Below, piece after piece: positions 51,646-60,028 of a DNA stretch of 64,000 nucleotides. Origin of the DNA: Pseudomonas benzenivorans. Lineage in GTDB: Bacteria > Pseudomonadota > Gammaproteobacteria > Pseudomonadales > Pseudomonadaceae. The stretch spans positions 62,001 to 126,000 of the forward strand of contig NZ_FNCT01000010.1 of NCBI RefSeq assembly GCF_900100495.1. Direction: 5' to 3'. Below the pieces are notes generated by a model, which made no database searches, was not told the origin of the DNA, and saw nothing but the letters and a program-made list of their open reading frames with translations. The position numbers and the translations under genes are program-made. Positions within the stretch are counted from its first letter, which is position 1; every line of letters starts with the position of its first letter.

Positions 51646-53568
51646 TTACTCCGAATCTTGGCGACCACGCCGGGAAACCGCCTGCGCGAGGAATTCAGCG
51701 AATTGGGTGACGGGCATGGAGCCCAGATCAGCACCTTCACGGGTACGCACGGCGACAGTTTGCGTTTCAACTTCCCGATCTCCAATAACCAAGAGATAGG
51801 GAACCTTGAGCAAAGTATGCTCGCGGATTTTAAAGCCGATTTTTTCGTTTCTCAAGTCAGACTTGGCACGGAACCCGCTTTGATTGAGCGTTTTTTCCAC
51901 TTCGAGGGCAAAATCGGCCTGCTTATCGGTGATATTCAGTACCACCGCCTGGGTCGGCGCCAGCCAAGCCGGGAATGCACCCTCGTAGTGCTCGATCAGA
52001 ATGCCGATGAAGCGCTCGAAGGAACCGAGGATCGCACGGTGCAGCATCACCGGATGCTTGCGGCTGTTGTCCTCGCTGACGAACTCGGCCCCCAAACGTA
52101 CCGGCAGGTTGAAATCGAGCTGCAGGGTACCACACTGCCAGACGCGACCGAGACAGTCTTTCAGCGAGAATTCGATCTTCGGCCCGTAGAAGGCCCCCTC
52201 GCCTGGCTGCAGGTCGTACGGCAGACCGGCGCTATCGAGCGCCGCCGCCAATGCCGCCTCGGCACGATCCCACAATTCATCGGAGCCCACGCGCTTTTCC
52301 GGGCGGGTCGAGAGCTTGAGCAGGATGTCGGTAAAGCCGAAATCGGCATAGACCGCCTGGGTCAGCTTGATGAAGTCCGCCGACTCGGCCTGCATCTGCT
52401 CTTCGGTGCAGAAGATATGCGCGTCGTCCTGGGTGAAACCACGCACGCGCATGATGCCGTGCAACGCCCCGGACGGCTCGTTGCGGTGGCAGGCGCCAAA
52501 CTCGGCCAGACGCATCGGCAGCTCGCGGTAGCTCTTCAAGCCCTGGTTGAACACCTGCACGTGACACGGGCAGTTCATCGGTTTGATCGCGTAATCGCGG
52601 CTTTCCGACTCGGTGGTGAACATGTTCTCGGCGTAGTTAGCCCAATGCCCGGATTTCTCCCACAGCGAGCGATCCACCACCTGCGGGGTCTTGATCTCCA
52701 GGTAGCCATGCTCGCGCTGCACCTTGCGCATGTACTGCTCGAGCACCTGGTACAGGGTCCAGCCATTCGGGTGCCAGAACACCATGCCCGGCGCTTCTTC
52801 CTGAGTATGGAACAGGTTCAGGCGCTTGCCGATCTTGCGGTGATCGCGCTTCTCGGCCTCCTCGATGCGCTGGATATAGGCCGCCAGCTGCTTCTTGTCG
52901 GCCCAGGCGGTGCCGTAGACCCGCTGCAGCTGCTCGTTCTTGGCGTCGCCGCGCCAGTAGGCGCCGGACAGCTTGGTCAGCTTGAACGCCTTGAGGAAAC
53001 GCGTATTCGGCACGTGCGGGCCACGGCACATGTCCACGTACTCTTCGTGGTAGTACAGCCCCATGGCCTGCTCGTCCGGCATGTCTTCGACCAGACGAAG
53101 CTTGTAGTCCTCGCCTCGCGAGGCGAACACCTCGACGACCTCGGCGCGCGGCGTCACCTTCTTGATGACGTCGTAGTCCTTCTCGATCAGCTGCTGCATG
53201 CGCTGCTCGATCGCCGCCACATCGTCCAGGGTAAAGGGGCGCTCGTAGGCGATGTCGTAGTAGAAGCCCTCCTCGATCACCGGCCCGATCACCATCTTCG
53301 CGGTCGGATAGAGCTGCTTGACCGCATGACCGATCAGGTGAGCACAAGAGTGGCGAATGATCTCCAACCCTTCCTGGTCTTTCGGCGTGATGATTTGCAG
53401 AGTCGCATCGCTGTCGATCAAGTCGCAGGCGTCGACCAACTTGCCGTTGACCTTGCCGGCCAGCGTGGCCTTGGCCAGGCCCGCACCAATGGATTGCGCC
53501 ACTTCGGCAACGGATACCGGATGGTCGAACGAACGCTGACTGCCGTCGGGAAGAGTGATGATGGGCAT
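51646..53568 (-). CDS. thrS: threonyl-tRNA synthetase
   Basis: 640 residues from ATG 53568, preceded by AGAGGAGGCGCC. The TGS domain (MPIITLPDGSQRSFDHPVSV), the editing domain with HxxxH (HSCAHLIGHA) and a distal cysteine motif, and the class II core (MNCPCHVQVF, motif 2 FGACHRNEPSGALHGIMRVR) are present, then the anticodon-binding domain. It charges tRNA-Thr. The TAA stop overlaps the infC start region. Confidence 0.99.
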   Translation of the reverse strand: MPIITLPDGSQRSFDHPVSVAEVAQSIGAGLAKATLAGKVNGKLVDACDLIDSDATLQIITPKDQEGLEIIRHSCAHLIGHAVKQLYPTAKMVIGPVIEEGFYYDIAYERPFTLDDVAAIEQRMQQLIEKDYDVIKKVTPRAEVVEVFASRGEDYKLRLVEDMPDEQAMGLYYHEEYVDMCRGPHVPNTRFLKAFKLTKLSGAYWRGDAKNEQLQRVYGTAWADKKQLAAYIQRIEEAEKRDHRKIGKRLNLFHTQEEAPGMVFWHPNGWTLYQVLEQYMRKVQREHGYLEIKTPQVVDRSLWEKSGHWANYAENMFTTESESRDYAIKPMNCPCHVQVFNQGLKSYRELPMRLAEFGACHRNEPSGALHGIMRVRGFTQDDAHIFCTEEQMQAESADFIKLTQAVYADFGFTDILLKLSTRPEKRVGSDELWDRAEAALAAALDSAGLPYDLQPGEGAFYGPKIEFSLKDCLGRVWQCGTLQLDFNLPVRLGAEFVSEDNSRKHPVMLHRAILGSFERFIGILIEHYEGAFPAWLAPTQAVVLNITDKQADFALEVEKTLNQSGFRAKSDLRNEKIGFKIREHTLLKVPYLLVIGDREVETQTVAVRTREGADLGSMPVTQFAEFLAQAVSRRGRQDSE

Positions 53569-53771
53569 GGCGCCTCCTCTCCTAGTGGTGACCTCTACCA
53601 AAGGCCACATGGGTTGGGATGAGCCAGTAAGCGATTCGGCGGTGTACCTGCCTTACAGTGGCAGGAGCTTTTGAGCCAACCAAAACCGAACCGGGGTCAC
53701 TGGAGGTTTATACGTTACAGACAACCGCCGGGATGCTTCCAGAAAGCCTGACACCTGGCAAGCTGCCCAAT

Positions 53772-53800
53772 AAAAAAGGGTCGCCTGGGCGACCCTTTTT
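53772..53800 (-). terminator. terminator downstream of tRNA-Val
   Basis: GGGTCGC (53778-53784) and GCGACCC (53789-53795), flanked by A6 and T5, form an intrinsic terminator usable in both directions. It lies just after the tRNA-Val 3' end on the minus strand. Confidence 0.9.
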
Positions 53801-53808
53801 ATCGAATT

Positions 53809-53885
53809 TGGTAGGCACAATTGGATTCGAACCAACGACCCCCACCATGTCAAGGTGGTGCTCTAACCAACTGAGCTATGTGCCT
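53809..53885 (-). tRNA. tRNA-Val (anticodon GAC)
   Basis: 77 bases including CCA. Acceptor stem AGGCACA pairs with TGTGCCT. The anticodon arm CCACCTTGACATGGTGG gives GAC, and the T-arm GTTGGTTCGAATCCAAT is canonical. It is followed by an intrinsic terminator and then thrS further along the strand. Confidence 0.97.
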
Positions 53886-54069
53886 CCGATGGGTGCGCAT
53901 TCTACGGGGGCGCTAAAAAGAGTCAACACTTTTTTCGCTAACTGCCTGAATAAATGAATTTTTTACTGTTCAACTGGGCGTTTAATATTTTGCACGGAGC
54001 ACTAGCCGGGCATTTTCAACTCGGGTAGCATCGGCACATCCGTAAAAAATAAAGAACAGAGGTTGCATA

Positions 54070-55353
54070 ATGACGCACACAGCCTACCCACAGTCCTATT
54101 ACGCCGCGTCGGCCAATCCGGTGCCGCCTCGCCCCGAACTGACCGGTGAGACAGACACCGACGTATGCATCGTGGGCGCCGGCTACACCGGCCTGTCCAC
54201 CGCCCTATCCCTGCTGGAAAACGGCTTCAAAGTCAGCATCGTCGAGGCCGCCAAAGTCGGCTTCGGCGCGTCGGGCCGCAACGGTGGACAGATCGTCAAC
54301 AGCTACAGTCGCGATATCGATGTCATCGAGCGCACGCTGGGGCCCAAGCAGGCACAACTGCTCGGGCAGATGGCCTTCGAGGGCGGCCGCATCATTCGTG
54401 AGCGCATTGCCAAGTACGGCATCCAGTGCGACTTGAAAAACGGTGGCGTGTTCGCCGCAATCACCGGCAAGCAGATGGATCACCTGGAAGCGCAGAAGAG
54501 ACTCTGGGAGCGCTATGGCCACACCCAGCTGGAACTCCTGGATGCCAAGCGCATCCGCGAAGTAGTGGCGACCGACAACTATATCGGCGGCATGCTCGAC
54601 ATGAGCGGTGGGCATATCCATCCGCTCAACCTGGCGCTGGGCGAAGCAGCTGCAGTCGAATCCCTCGGCGGGGTGATCTATGAGCAATCACCGGCCATTC
54701 GCATCGAACGCGACGCCAACCCCGTGGTGCATACGCCGCAGGGGCGGATTAAAGCCAAGTTCGTGGTGGTGGCCGGCAACGCCTATCTGGGCAACTTGAT
54801 TCCCGAGCTATCGGCCAAGTCGATGCCCTGCGGCACCCAGGTGATCACCACCGAACCGCTGTCCGCTGAACTGGCGAAGAGCCTGCTGCCGCAGGACTAC
54901 TGCGTCGAGGACTGCAACTACCTGCTCGACTACTATCGGCTGTCCGGCGACAAGCGCCTGATCTTCGGCGGCGGCGTGGTCTATGGCGCACGCGATCCGG
55001 CCAACATCGAGGCGATCATCCGGCCGAAGATGCTCAGGACCTTCCCGCAACTGAAGGACGTGAAGATCGACTACGCCTGGACCGGCAACTTCCTGTTGAC
55101 CCTGTCGCGCCTGCCCCAGGTTGGCCGCCTCGGCGACAACGTCTACTACTCCCAGGGCTGCAGCGGCCATGGCGTGACCTACACCCATCTGGCCGGCAAA
55201 GTCTTGGCCGAGGCCCTGCGTGGCCAGGCCGAGCGCTTCGACGCCTTCGCCGAGTTGCCGCACTACCCGTTCCCGGGCGGCCAGTTGTTGCGCATCCCCT
55301 TCACCGCCATGGGCGCGTGGTACTACAGCCTGCGCGATAAGCTCGGTGTTTAG
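54070..55353 (+). CDS. puuB: FAD-dependent gamma-glutamylputrescine oxidase-like protein
   Basis: 427 residues of the DAO/PuuB family. The FAD-binding loop is VGAGYTGLSTALSLLENG at about 35-52, followed by GFGASGRNGGQ, where the flavin contacts lie, and the C-terminal YYSQGCSGHGVTYTHLAGK dinucleotide motif. This matches Pseudomonas PauB/PuuB proteins that oxidise gamma-glutamylated polyamines, although other amine or amino-acid oxidases of the family remain possible. It is a single gene with its own terminator, and no gamma-glutamylpolyamine synthetase is beside it. The start ATG follows AGAGG. Confidence 0.88.
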   Translation: MTHTAYPQSYYAASANPVPPRPELTGETDTDVCIVGAGYTGLSTALSLLENGFKVSIVEAAKVGFGASGRNGGQIVNSYSRDIDVIERTLGPKQAQLLGQMAFEGGRIIRERIAKYGIQCDLKNGGVFAAITGKQMDHLEAQKRLWERYGHTQLELLDAKRIREVVATDNYIGGMLDMSGGHIHPLNLALGEAAAVESLGGVIYEQSPAIRIERDANPVVHTPQGRIKAKFVVVAGNAYLGNLIPELSAKSMPCGTQVITTEPLSAELAKSLLPQDYCVEDCNYLLDYYRLSGDKRLIFGGGVVYGARDPANIEAIIRPKMLRTFPQLKDVKIDYAWTGNFLLTLSRLPQVGRLGDNVYYSQGCSGHGVTYTHLAGKVLAEALRGQAERFDAFAELPHYPFPGGQLLRIPFTAMGAWYYSLRDKLGV

Positions 55354-55360
55354 CGATACC

Positions 55361-55400
55361 GAAAAAACAAAACGGCGCCTGATTCGGCGCCGTTCTATTT
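55361..55400. terminator. bidirectional terminator between convergent genes
   Basis: AACGGCGCC (55371-55379) and GGCGCCGTT (55386-55394) form a 9-bp stem. A T-rich run follows on the + strand (CTATTTT) and a better one on the minus strand (complement of 55361-55370). It serves both puuB and the peptidase gene. Confidence 0.88.
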
Positions 55401-55411
55401 TCTAGCGTCTG

Positions 55412-56383
55412 TCACTTGGCGAGCGGACAGGCCGGCAGTGCAGCGCATTGCCCTGCCGCCGATGCGGGCTGTTTGCCGGCGACAGCGAAACGCTTCTCCT
55501 GCGGCGCCAGACGCTGGGCACAAGCCTGGGCCTGCTCGGCGGCTCGCTGGCAGCCACGCTCACCTAATATCTGGGAGAGATTGAACCAGCCCGCCGCGAA
55601 ATCCGGCTGGCGGGTCAGGCTTGTGCGCAGCGCCGCCTCGGCGCCGACCGCATCGCCACCAGCGTAACGACTGTTGGCCAGGGCGAACCAGCCCAGCGAC
55701 TCGTCCGGCCACTGCCGGGTAGCCGTGCGATAGGCGCGCTGCGCCGCCTCGACACGCCCGGTTTCCTCCAGATCGCTGGCAGCCTTGGTCCAGGGGCGCA
55801 ACTCCGCCTGCGCCGGCAGCTTATCCGCCGGCAAGGTCAGCACGGCCCAGCGTCCGCCGCGCGCCCAAGTCTTGTCGAAGCTGCTGAAATCCGTCAACCA
55901 GCGACGCGTGGTACCGGAGCGCAAAATCAAGGTGCGCTCGCGCCGGTCATAACCGACCAACACGGCGAAGTGCCAACGCGGATACCAGTCGAACGCCAGG
56001 TTCTGCAGGACCAACACCGGATTGCCCGCCGCCACCTCGGCCAACAGGGCCTCCAGGCGCGGCTGCACGGGGTATACCAGCAGGTCATGGGCACGCGCGG
56101 CCGCCACCATCTCGACCTGCAGGCTTCCTTCACGGCCGGGAATGAACACCCGATCCTTGAGCAAGCCCGGGCTGGTCACCACGCCGCGCTGGTTGAGCAT
56201 GGTGGCCAGCGCCGCCGGCCCGCACTGATAGGCGCTCTGCGGGAAAAACGGCACACTGCTCAACTCGACGCGCTCGGGCAGGCGCGCGGCCTCCGGCGGT
56301 AACACCGGAGACCGCGCACATGCGCCAAGCAGCAGAATCAGAGCAACGGGAAGGAAACGCCAAGCACTCAACGATTTATGCAT
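55412..56383 (-). CDS. PA2778-like C39-family cysteine peptidase lipoprotein with TPR
   Basis: 323 residues. The lipobox LLLGAC gives a lipid-anchored protein. Residues about 40-170 are a papain-like C39 domain: the nucleophile is Cys54 in YQCGPAALATML, the histidine is in WHFAVLVGYD, and the aspartate follows. The rest is TPR-like (A-Q-R-A-Y-R-T-A-T-R-Q-W-P-D-E-S-L-G-W). It overlaps the PA2779-like gene by 16 bases; the two are a known pair in Pseudomonas. The substrate is unknown, though the upstream small protein, with its double-glycine-like DAPAGG, is an obvious candidate partner. Confidence 0.9.
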   Translation of the reverse strand: MHKSLSAWRFLPVALILLLGACARSPVLPPEAARLPERVELSSVPFFPQSAYQCGPAALATMLNQRGVVTSPGLLKDRVFIPGREGSLQVEMVAAARAHDLLVYPVQPRLEALLAEVAAGNPVLVLQNLAFDWYPRWHFAVLVGYDRRERTLILRSGTTRRWLTDFSSFDKTWARGGRWAVLTLPADKLPAQAELRPWTKAASDLEETGRVEAAQRAYRTATRQWPDESLGWFALANSRYAGGDAVGAEAALRTSLTRQPDFAAGWFNLSQILGERGCQRAAEQAQACAQRLAPQEKRFAVAGKQPASAAGQCAALPACPLAK

Positions 56384-56766
56384 TTGATGAAACTGAAGAT
56401 GTCGGTAGCGCAGAGCATATCGGTGATGATGAAAATCACCAAGAACAGCACGATGACGCCGAGGATACCGCCTGCCGGTGCGTCTTGCAGTTGTTGATTG
56501 AACTGCGCCAACTCGGTGTTGGTCAGGCTGTTGATGCGCGCCTCGACTTGCGAGCGATCGACCCCCATGGCTTGCAGTTTATCCTGCACACCCTGGTCGT
56601 CGAGCATGCTCAACAACTGCTGGCGATCGACCTGTTGCTGCTGCTCCGCCAACACCTCGACGGTACCGATCATCGCCGCGTTGGCCAGCGGAACCTGCAC
56701 AACCATGAGCACGTGAAATACCGCCAAAACGGCTGCCAAACGACGGAACAACGAAAACTTGCACAT
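56368..56766 (-). CDS. PA2779-like small membrane protein
   Basis: 132 residues from ATG 56766, with GGAG eight bases upstream; the frame opens at 56787. The signal peptide ends near PLANA-AM. A helical middle part (EQQQQVDRQQLLSMLDDQGVQ) follows, then the C-terminal hydrophobic helix GGILGVIVLFLVIFIITDML. It matches the PA2779 family and is translated just ahead of the C39 peptidase. The function is unknown; it may be secreted, processed or anchor the peptidase. Confidence 0.9.
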   Translation of the reverse strand: MCKFSLFRRLAAVLAVFHVLMVVQVPLANAAMIGTVEVLAEQQQQVDRQQLLSMLDDQGVQDKLQAMGVDRSQVEARINSLTNTELAQFNQQLQDAPAGGILGVIVLFLVIFIITDMLCATDIFSFIKCINR

Positions 56767-56914
56767 TGTGGTTATCTCCATAGTCAACCATGGCCGTAGA
56801 CCCGAACGGTACGCAAGGGTTCCTAACCAGCATAGACAATCGGCGGTCGTCCAACTGCGCGGCAGCGCGCAGCCTGGAGCTAGCCTTCTAGAGACTTCTG
56901 GCGCGCCCGCTGCA

Positions 56915-58660
56915 TCAACCCTGCATGGGCTCGCGCAGCATCTGACTGAGCACCGCGCGCAACTTGCCGGGCTTGACCGGTTTGTTGAGCAGTGGCACGC
57001 CCATGCGCTGCAAATCGCGGCGACACTGGTCGCTGCGATCGGCGGTGATCATTACCGCCGGGATGGGCACGCCGAAGTGCTGACGCAAATACGCCACCAC
57101 ATCGCAACCGATCACCTCATGATCGAGATGGAAGTCCGCCAGGATCATATCCGGCGCCTGCTTGCCGAGCGCCTGAATCGCTGCCGCCTGATCCACCGCA
57201 GTCACCACCTCGCAGCCCCACTGCTCGAGCAGGGCCGCCATGCTATGGAGGATGCTCAACTCGTTATCCAGCACCAACAAACGCCGCCCCGGCAGCGGGT
57301 CACCGACCGGCACTTGGACCGAGGCGCTGGCGGATGCCACCTCCGTGGCCTGGTGCGCCAACGGCACCCGGATGCAGAACACCGAACCACGCCCCGGCTG
57401 CGAGCGCACCGTGACCGGATAGTCCAACATGCGCGCGATCCGCTCGACGATCGCCAGGCCGAGACCGACGCCTTTGCGCTCCGCGGCGCGGCCGACATTC
57501 AGCTGATTGAACTCCAGGAAGATGTTTTCCAGTTGATCCGCGGATATGCCGCGGCCGGTGTCCCACACCTGCAGCTCGAGGAACTCGCCGCGTTTACGCC
57601 CGCCCAACAGGATGCGGCCCTGCTCGGTATAGCGACAGGCATTGCTCAGGAAGTTGCGCAGAATGCGCGTCAGCAGACGGAAGTCGGTGCCGATCGCATA
57701 GTCGGGAATACGTACCTTCAACCGCAAACCCTCCGCGGCGGCCACCGACTGGAACTCCGAAGCCAGGGGTGCGAGCAGATCCTCCAAGCGGTACACATCG
57801 ATATCGGGCTTGATCGCCGCCTGGTCCAGCCTGGAAATGTCCAGCAAATCGGTGAGCAGGTCCTCGGCGCCCTCCAGCGCCTGGTGGCTGCGCTCGACCA
57901 GGTTGTGCTCGGCCGCCGGCAGGCTGCGCTCGCGCAGGGTGGAGATCAGCAGGCGCGCCGCGTTCAGCGGCTGCAACAGGTCATGGCTGGCCGTCGCCAG
58001 GTACTTGTCCTTGCTGTGGTTGGCTTCCTCGGCGGCATCCCGCGCCTCGCGCAGGGCCTGCTCGATGCGCTTGCGCTCGACGATCTGCTGCAGCAGGTTG
58101 CGGTTGGCCTCCTGCAACTCGGCGGTGCGTGCCTTGACCCGCTGCTCCAACTCCTCATTGAGCAGTTGCAAGCGCTGCTGCGCCTGCTTGCGCTCGGTGA
58201 TGTCGGCGACGAAGCCCTCGATGAGACCGTCCTCGTCCGGTTTGAGCAGCAGGTTCATCAGCACGTCGACGACGCTGCCGTCCTTGCGTCGCAACTGGGT
58301 TTCGTAGCCGAACAGGCCGGGTTGGTGCGCCAGCACCTGACGAATCCGCTGCAATTCCTCGCTGCCACCGACGAACAGATAGTTGGCCAGGTCGGTCAGC
58401 GACCACAACACCTCCTGCGGATCGTCGTAACCGAGCATCCGCGCCAGTGCCGGATTGGCCGCGCGAACGCCCTCATGCAGGCTGGCCTGGAAGATCCCGT
58501 GGACCGCATGCTCGAACAGCCACTTGTAGCGATTGCGCTCGGTTTCCAGCTCCTCCAGGCGTACCAGCAGCTCTGGATAGTAACTCTTGCGCACCGAATG
58601 GCTGCCCAGCCCGAGCAGCTCGGTGAGCGCATGGCGTTGCTGGTCAGAGGGCCTCGGCAT
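56915..58660 (-). CDS. ercS: hybrid sensor histidine kinase, ErcS-like
   Basis: 581 residues from ATG 58660 (GAGG seven bases upstream; ATG 58675 is also possible). It overlaps the ercA 3' end by 17 bases. There is no membrane segment. Residues about 45-165 are a PAS domain, followed by a coiled coil (NEELEQRVKARTAELQEANR), HisKA with the phosphorylated His in TASHDLLQPLNA, HATPase (LSNACRYTEQGRI, DTGRGIS, GVGLGLAIVERIARML), and a C-terminal receiver with Asp in LADFHLD and Lys in NKPVKP. ErcS-type kinases belong to the circuit controlling PQQ-dependent ethanol oxidation in Pseudomonas. Confidence 0.9.
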   Translation of the reverse strand: MPRPSDQQRHALTELLGLGSHSVRKSYYPELLVRLEELETERNRYKWLFEHAVHGIFQASLHEGVRAANPALARMLGYDDPQEVLWSLTDLANYLFVGGSEELQRIRQVLAHQPGLFGYETQLRRKDGSVVDVLMNLLLKPDEDGLIEGFVADITERKQAQQRLQLLNEELEQRVKARTAELQEANRNLLQQIVERKRIEQALREARDAAEEANHSKDKYLATASHDLLQPLNAARLLISTLRERSLPAAEHNLVERSHQALEGAEDLLTDLLDISRLDQAAIKPDIDVYRLEDLLAPLASEFQSVAAAEGLRLKVRIPDYAIGTDFRLLTRILRNFLSNACRYTEQGRILLGGRKRGEFLELQVWDTGRGISADQLENIFLEFNQLNVGRAAERKGVGLGLAIVERIARMLDYPVTVRSQPGRGSVFCIRVPLAHQATEVASASASVQVPVGDPLPGRRLLVLDNELSILHSMAALLEQWGCEVVTAVDQAAAIQALGKQAPDMILADFHLDHEVIGCDVVAYLRQHFGVPIPAVMITADRSDQCRRDLQRMGVPLLNKPVKPGKLRAVLSQMLREPMQG

Positions 58661-59807
58661 AGACGACCTCGACATCGCGCTGCGTCGAATCCCTCGGGTT
58701 GGTGAGGATGCAGGGATCCTGCATGGCATTGTGCGAGAGGAATGGAATGTCGGAGCTGCCGACCCCATGCAGGCCGAGGGTTTCATGGAAGCCGACCGCG
58801 TGCTTGAAGCGGATCAAGTGCTCGACCAGACGCTGGCGGATCTGCGGATGGCTGAGGCCGCGGGTGTCGATGCCGAGGGTTTCGGCGACCACCTTGAAGC
58901 GCTCCGGCGAGGCACTGTAGTTGAACGCCACCACATGCTCGACCAGCACCGCGTTGCACAGGCCATGCGGCAGGTCGAGGAAGCCGCCGAGGCTGTGCGA
59001 CATGGCATGCACGGCGCCGAGGATGGCGTTGGAAAAGGCCAGGCCGGCCTGCATGCTGCCGAGCATGATCTTCTCGCGCAGGGCGATTTCATTGGGGTTG
59101 GCGATCATCGCCACCAGGTTGCCGTTGATCAGGCGCATGGCCTCCAGCGCGTGGGAATCGGTCAGCGGCCCGGCGCCGGTGGAAACGAACGCCTCGATGG
59201 CATGCACCAGCGCATCGATGCCGGTACAGGCGGAGAGGAACGGGTCCATGCTCAGGGTGGTTTCCGGGTCGATCAGCGACACGTCGGGCACCGCGCCCTT
59301 GCTGACGATGGAGAACTTCATCCGCTCGTCCTGGTTGGAGATGATCACGAACTGCGAAACGTCGGCCGAGGTGCCAGCGGTGGTGGGAATCAGGATCAGC
59401 GGCGGGCTGGGCACGCGCAGGGTATCCACCCCCTCGAACTCGATGATGTGACGGCCATGGGCCACGGCGATGCCGATGCCCTTGGCGCAGTCCATCGGGC
59501 TGCCGCCGCCCACCGCGACTATCACGTTGCAACCCTGGCTGCGGTAGAGCTCGGCGCCGCGCATCACCTCCTCGGCACGCGGATTCGGCGACACCTGGGT
59601 ATACAGGCAGTGCTCGATACCCTGGTGCTGCAGGCTGGCCTGCACATCGGCCACCCAGCCCGCGGCCTCGACGCCCGGGTCCGACACCAGCAACACCTTG
59701 CGCGCGCCGAAATTGCTGGCGTAGTTACCCACGCTATGCCGACAACCGGCACCGAAGACGATTTCCGGTGAGACGAATTTGCGGTGCAGACTGATATCGG
59801 GGCTCAT
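58644..59807 (-). CDS. ercA: iron-containing alcohol dehydrogenase, ErcA-like
   Basis: 387 residues from ATG 59807; the open frame upstream to 60551 is shadow of pqqH. It has the group III ADH fold: a VAVGGGSPMDCAKGI cofactor loop, G-I-D-A-L-V-H-A-I-E, and the iron-binding HAMSHSLGGFLDLPHG with a further histidine in GFHETLG. In P. aeruginosa the equivalent gene sits between pqqH and ercS and is thought to act in signalling for the exa/PQQ ethanol system rather than as the main dehydrogenase. Substrate unknown. Confidence 0.93.
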   Translation of the reverse strand: MSPDISLHRKFVSPEIVFGAGCRHSVGNYASNFGARKVLLVSDPGVEAAGWVADVQASLQHQGIEHCLYTQVSPNPRAEEVMRGAELYRSQGCNVIVAVGGGSPMDCAKGIGIAVAHGRHIIEFEGVDTLRVPSPPLILIPTTAGTSADVSQFVIISNQDERMKFSIVSKGAVPDVSLIDPETTLSMDPFLSACTGIDALVHAIEAFVSTGAGPLTDSHALEAMRLINGNLVAMIANPNEIALREKIMLGSMQAGLAFSNAILGAVHAMSHSLGGFLDLPHGLCNAVLVEHVVAFNYSASPERFKVVAETLGIDTRGLSHPQIRQRLVEHLIRFKHAVGFHETLGLHGVGSSDIPFLSHNAMQDPCILTNPRDSTQRDVEVVYAEAL

Positions 59808-59920
59808 GCCACAGCCTATTTCTTGTTGTATTGACGAGTGATCAGCGTACTGGATTCGCCTGCCAATGCAATGCCACCAGAGTCGGGTGGCGCAAGACCC
59901 TGGCGGGTGGCGCCAGGCGC

Positions 59921-60010
59921 GCTCCTTGTGGGAGCGGTCTCGACCGCGAAATCTTCTAACCACTGCACGAGCATCGCGGCCAATGACTAGGCGCCCCAGC
60001 CGCTCCCACG
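59921..60010. repeat. REP-like palindromic element
   Basis: GTGGGAGCGG (59928-59937), with the following TCTCGACCGCGAA, is the widespread Pseudomonas REP motif. The inverse CCGCTCCCAC occurs at 60000-60009, so the two form a BIME-like pair in the 220-base gap between pqqH and ercA. Confidence 0.75.
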
Positions 60011-60028
60011 GGTGATGCCCGGCTCCGC

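Noticed and set aside
51658..53622. 654-residue + strand frame opposite thrS
   Set aside because: Antisense shadow; ThrRS motifs on the minus strand are complete.
58644..59807. Main ethanol dehydrogenase of the PQQ system
   Set aside because: The protein is an iron-type ADH, not a PQQ quinoprotein, and gene order matches ercA; no exaA-like gene lies in the window.
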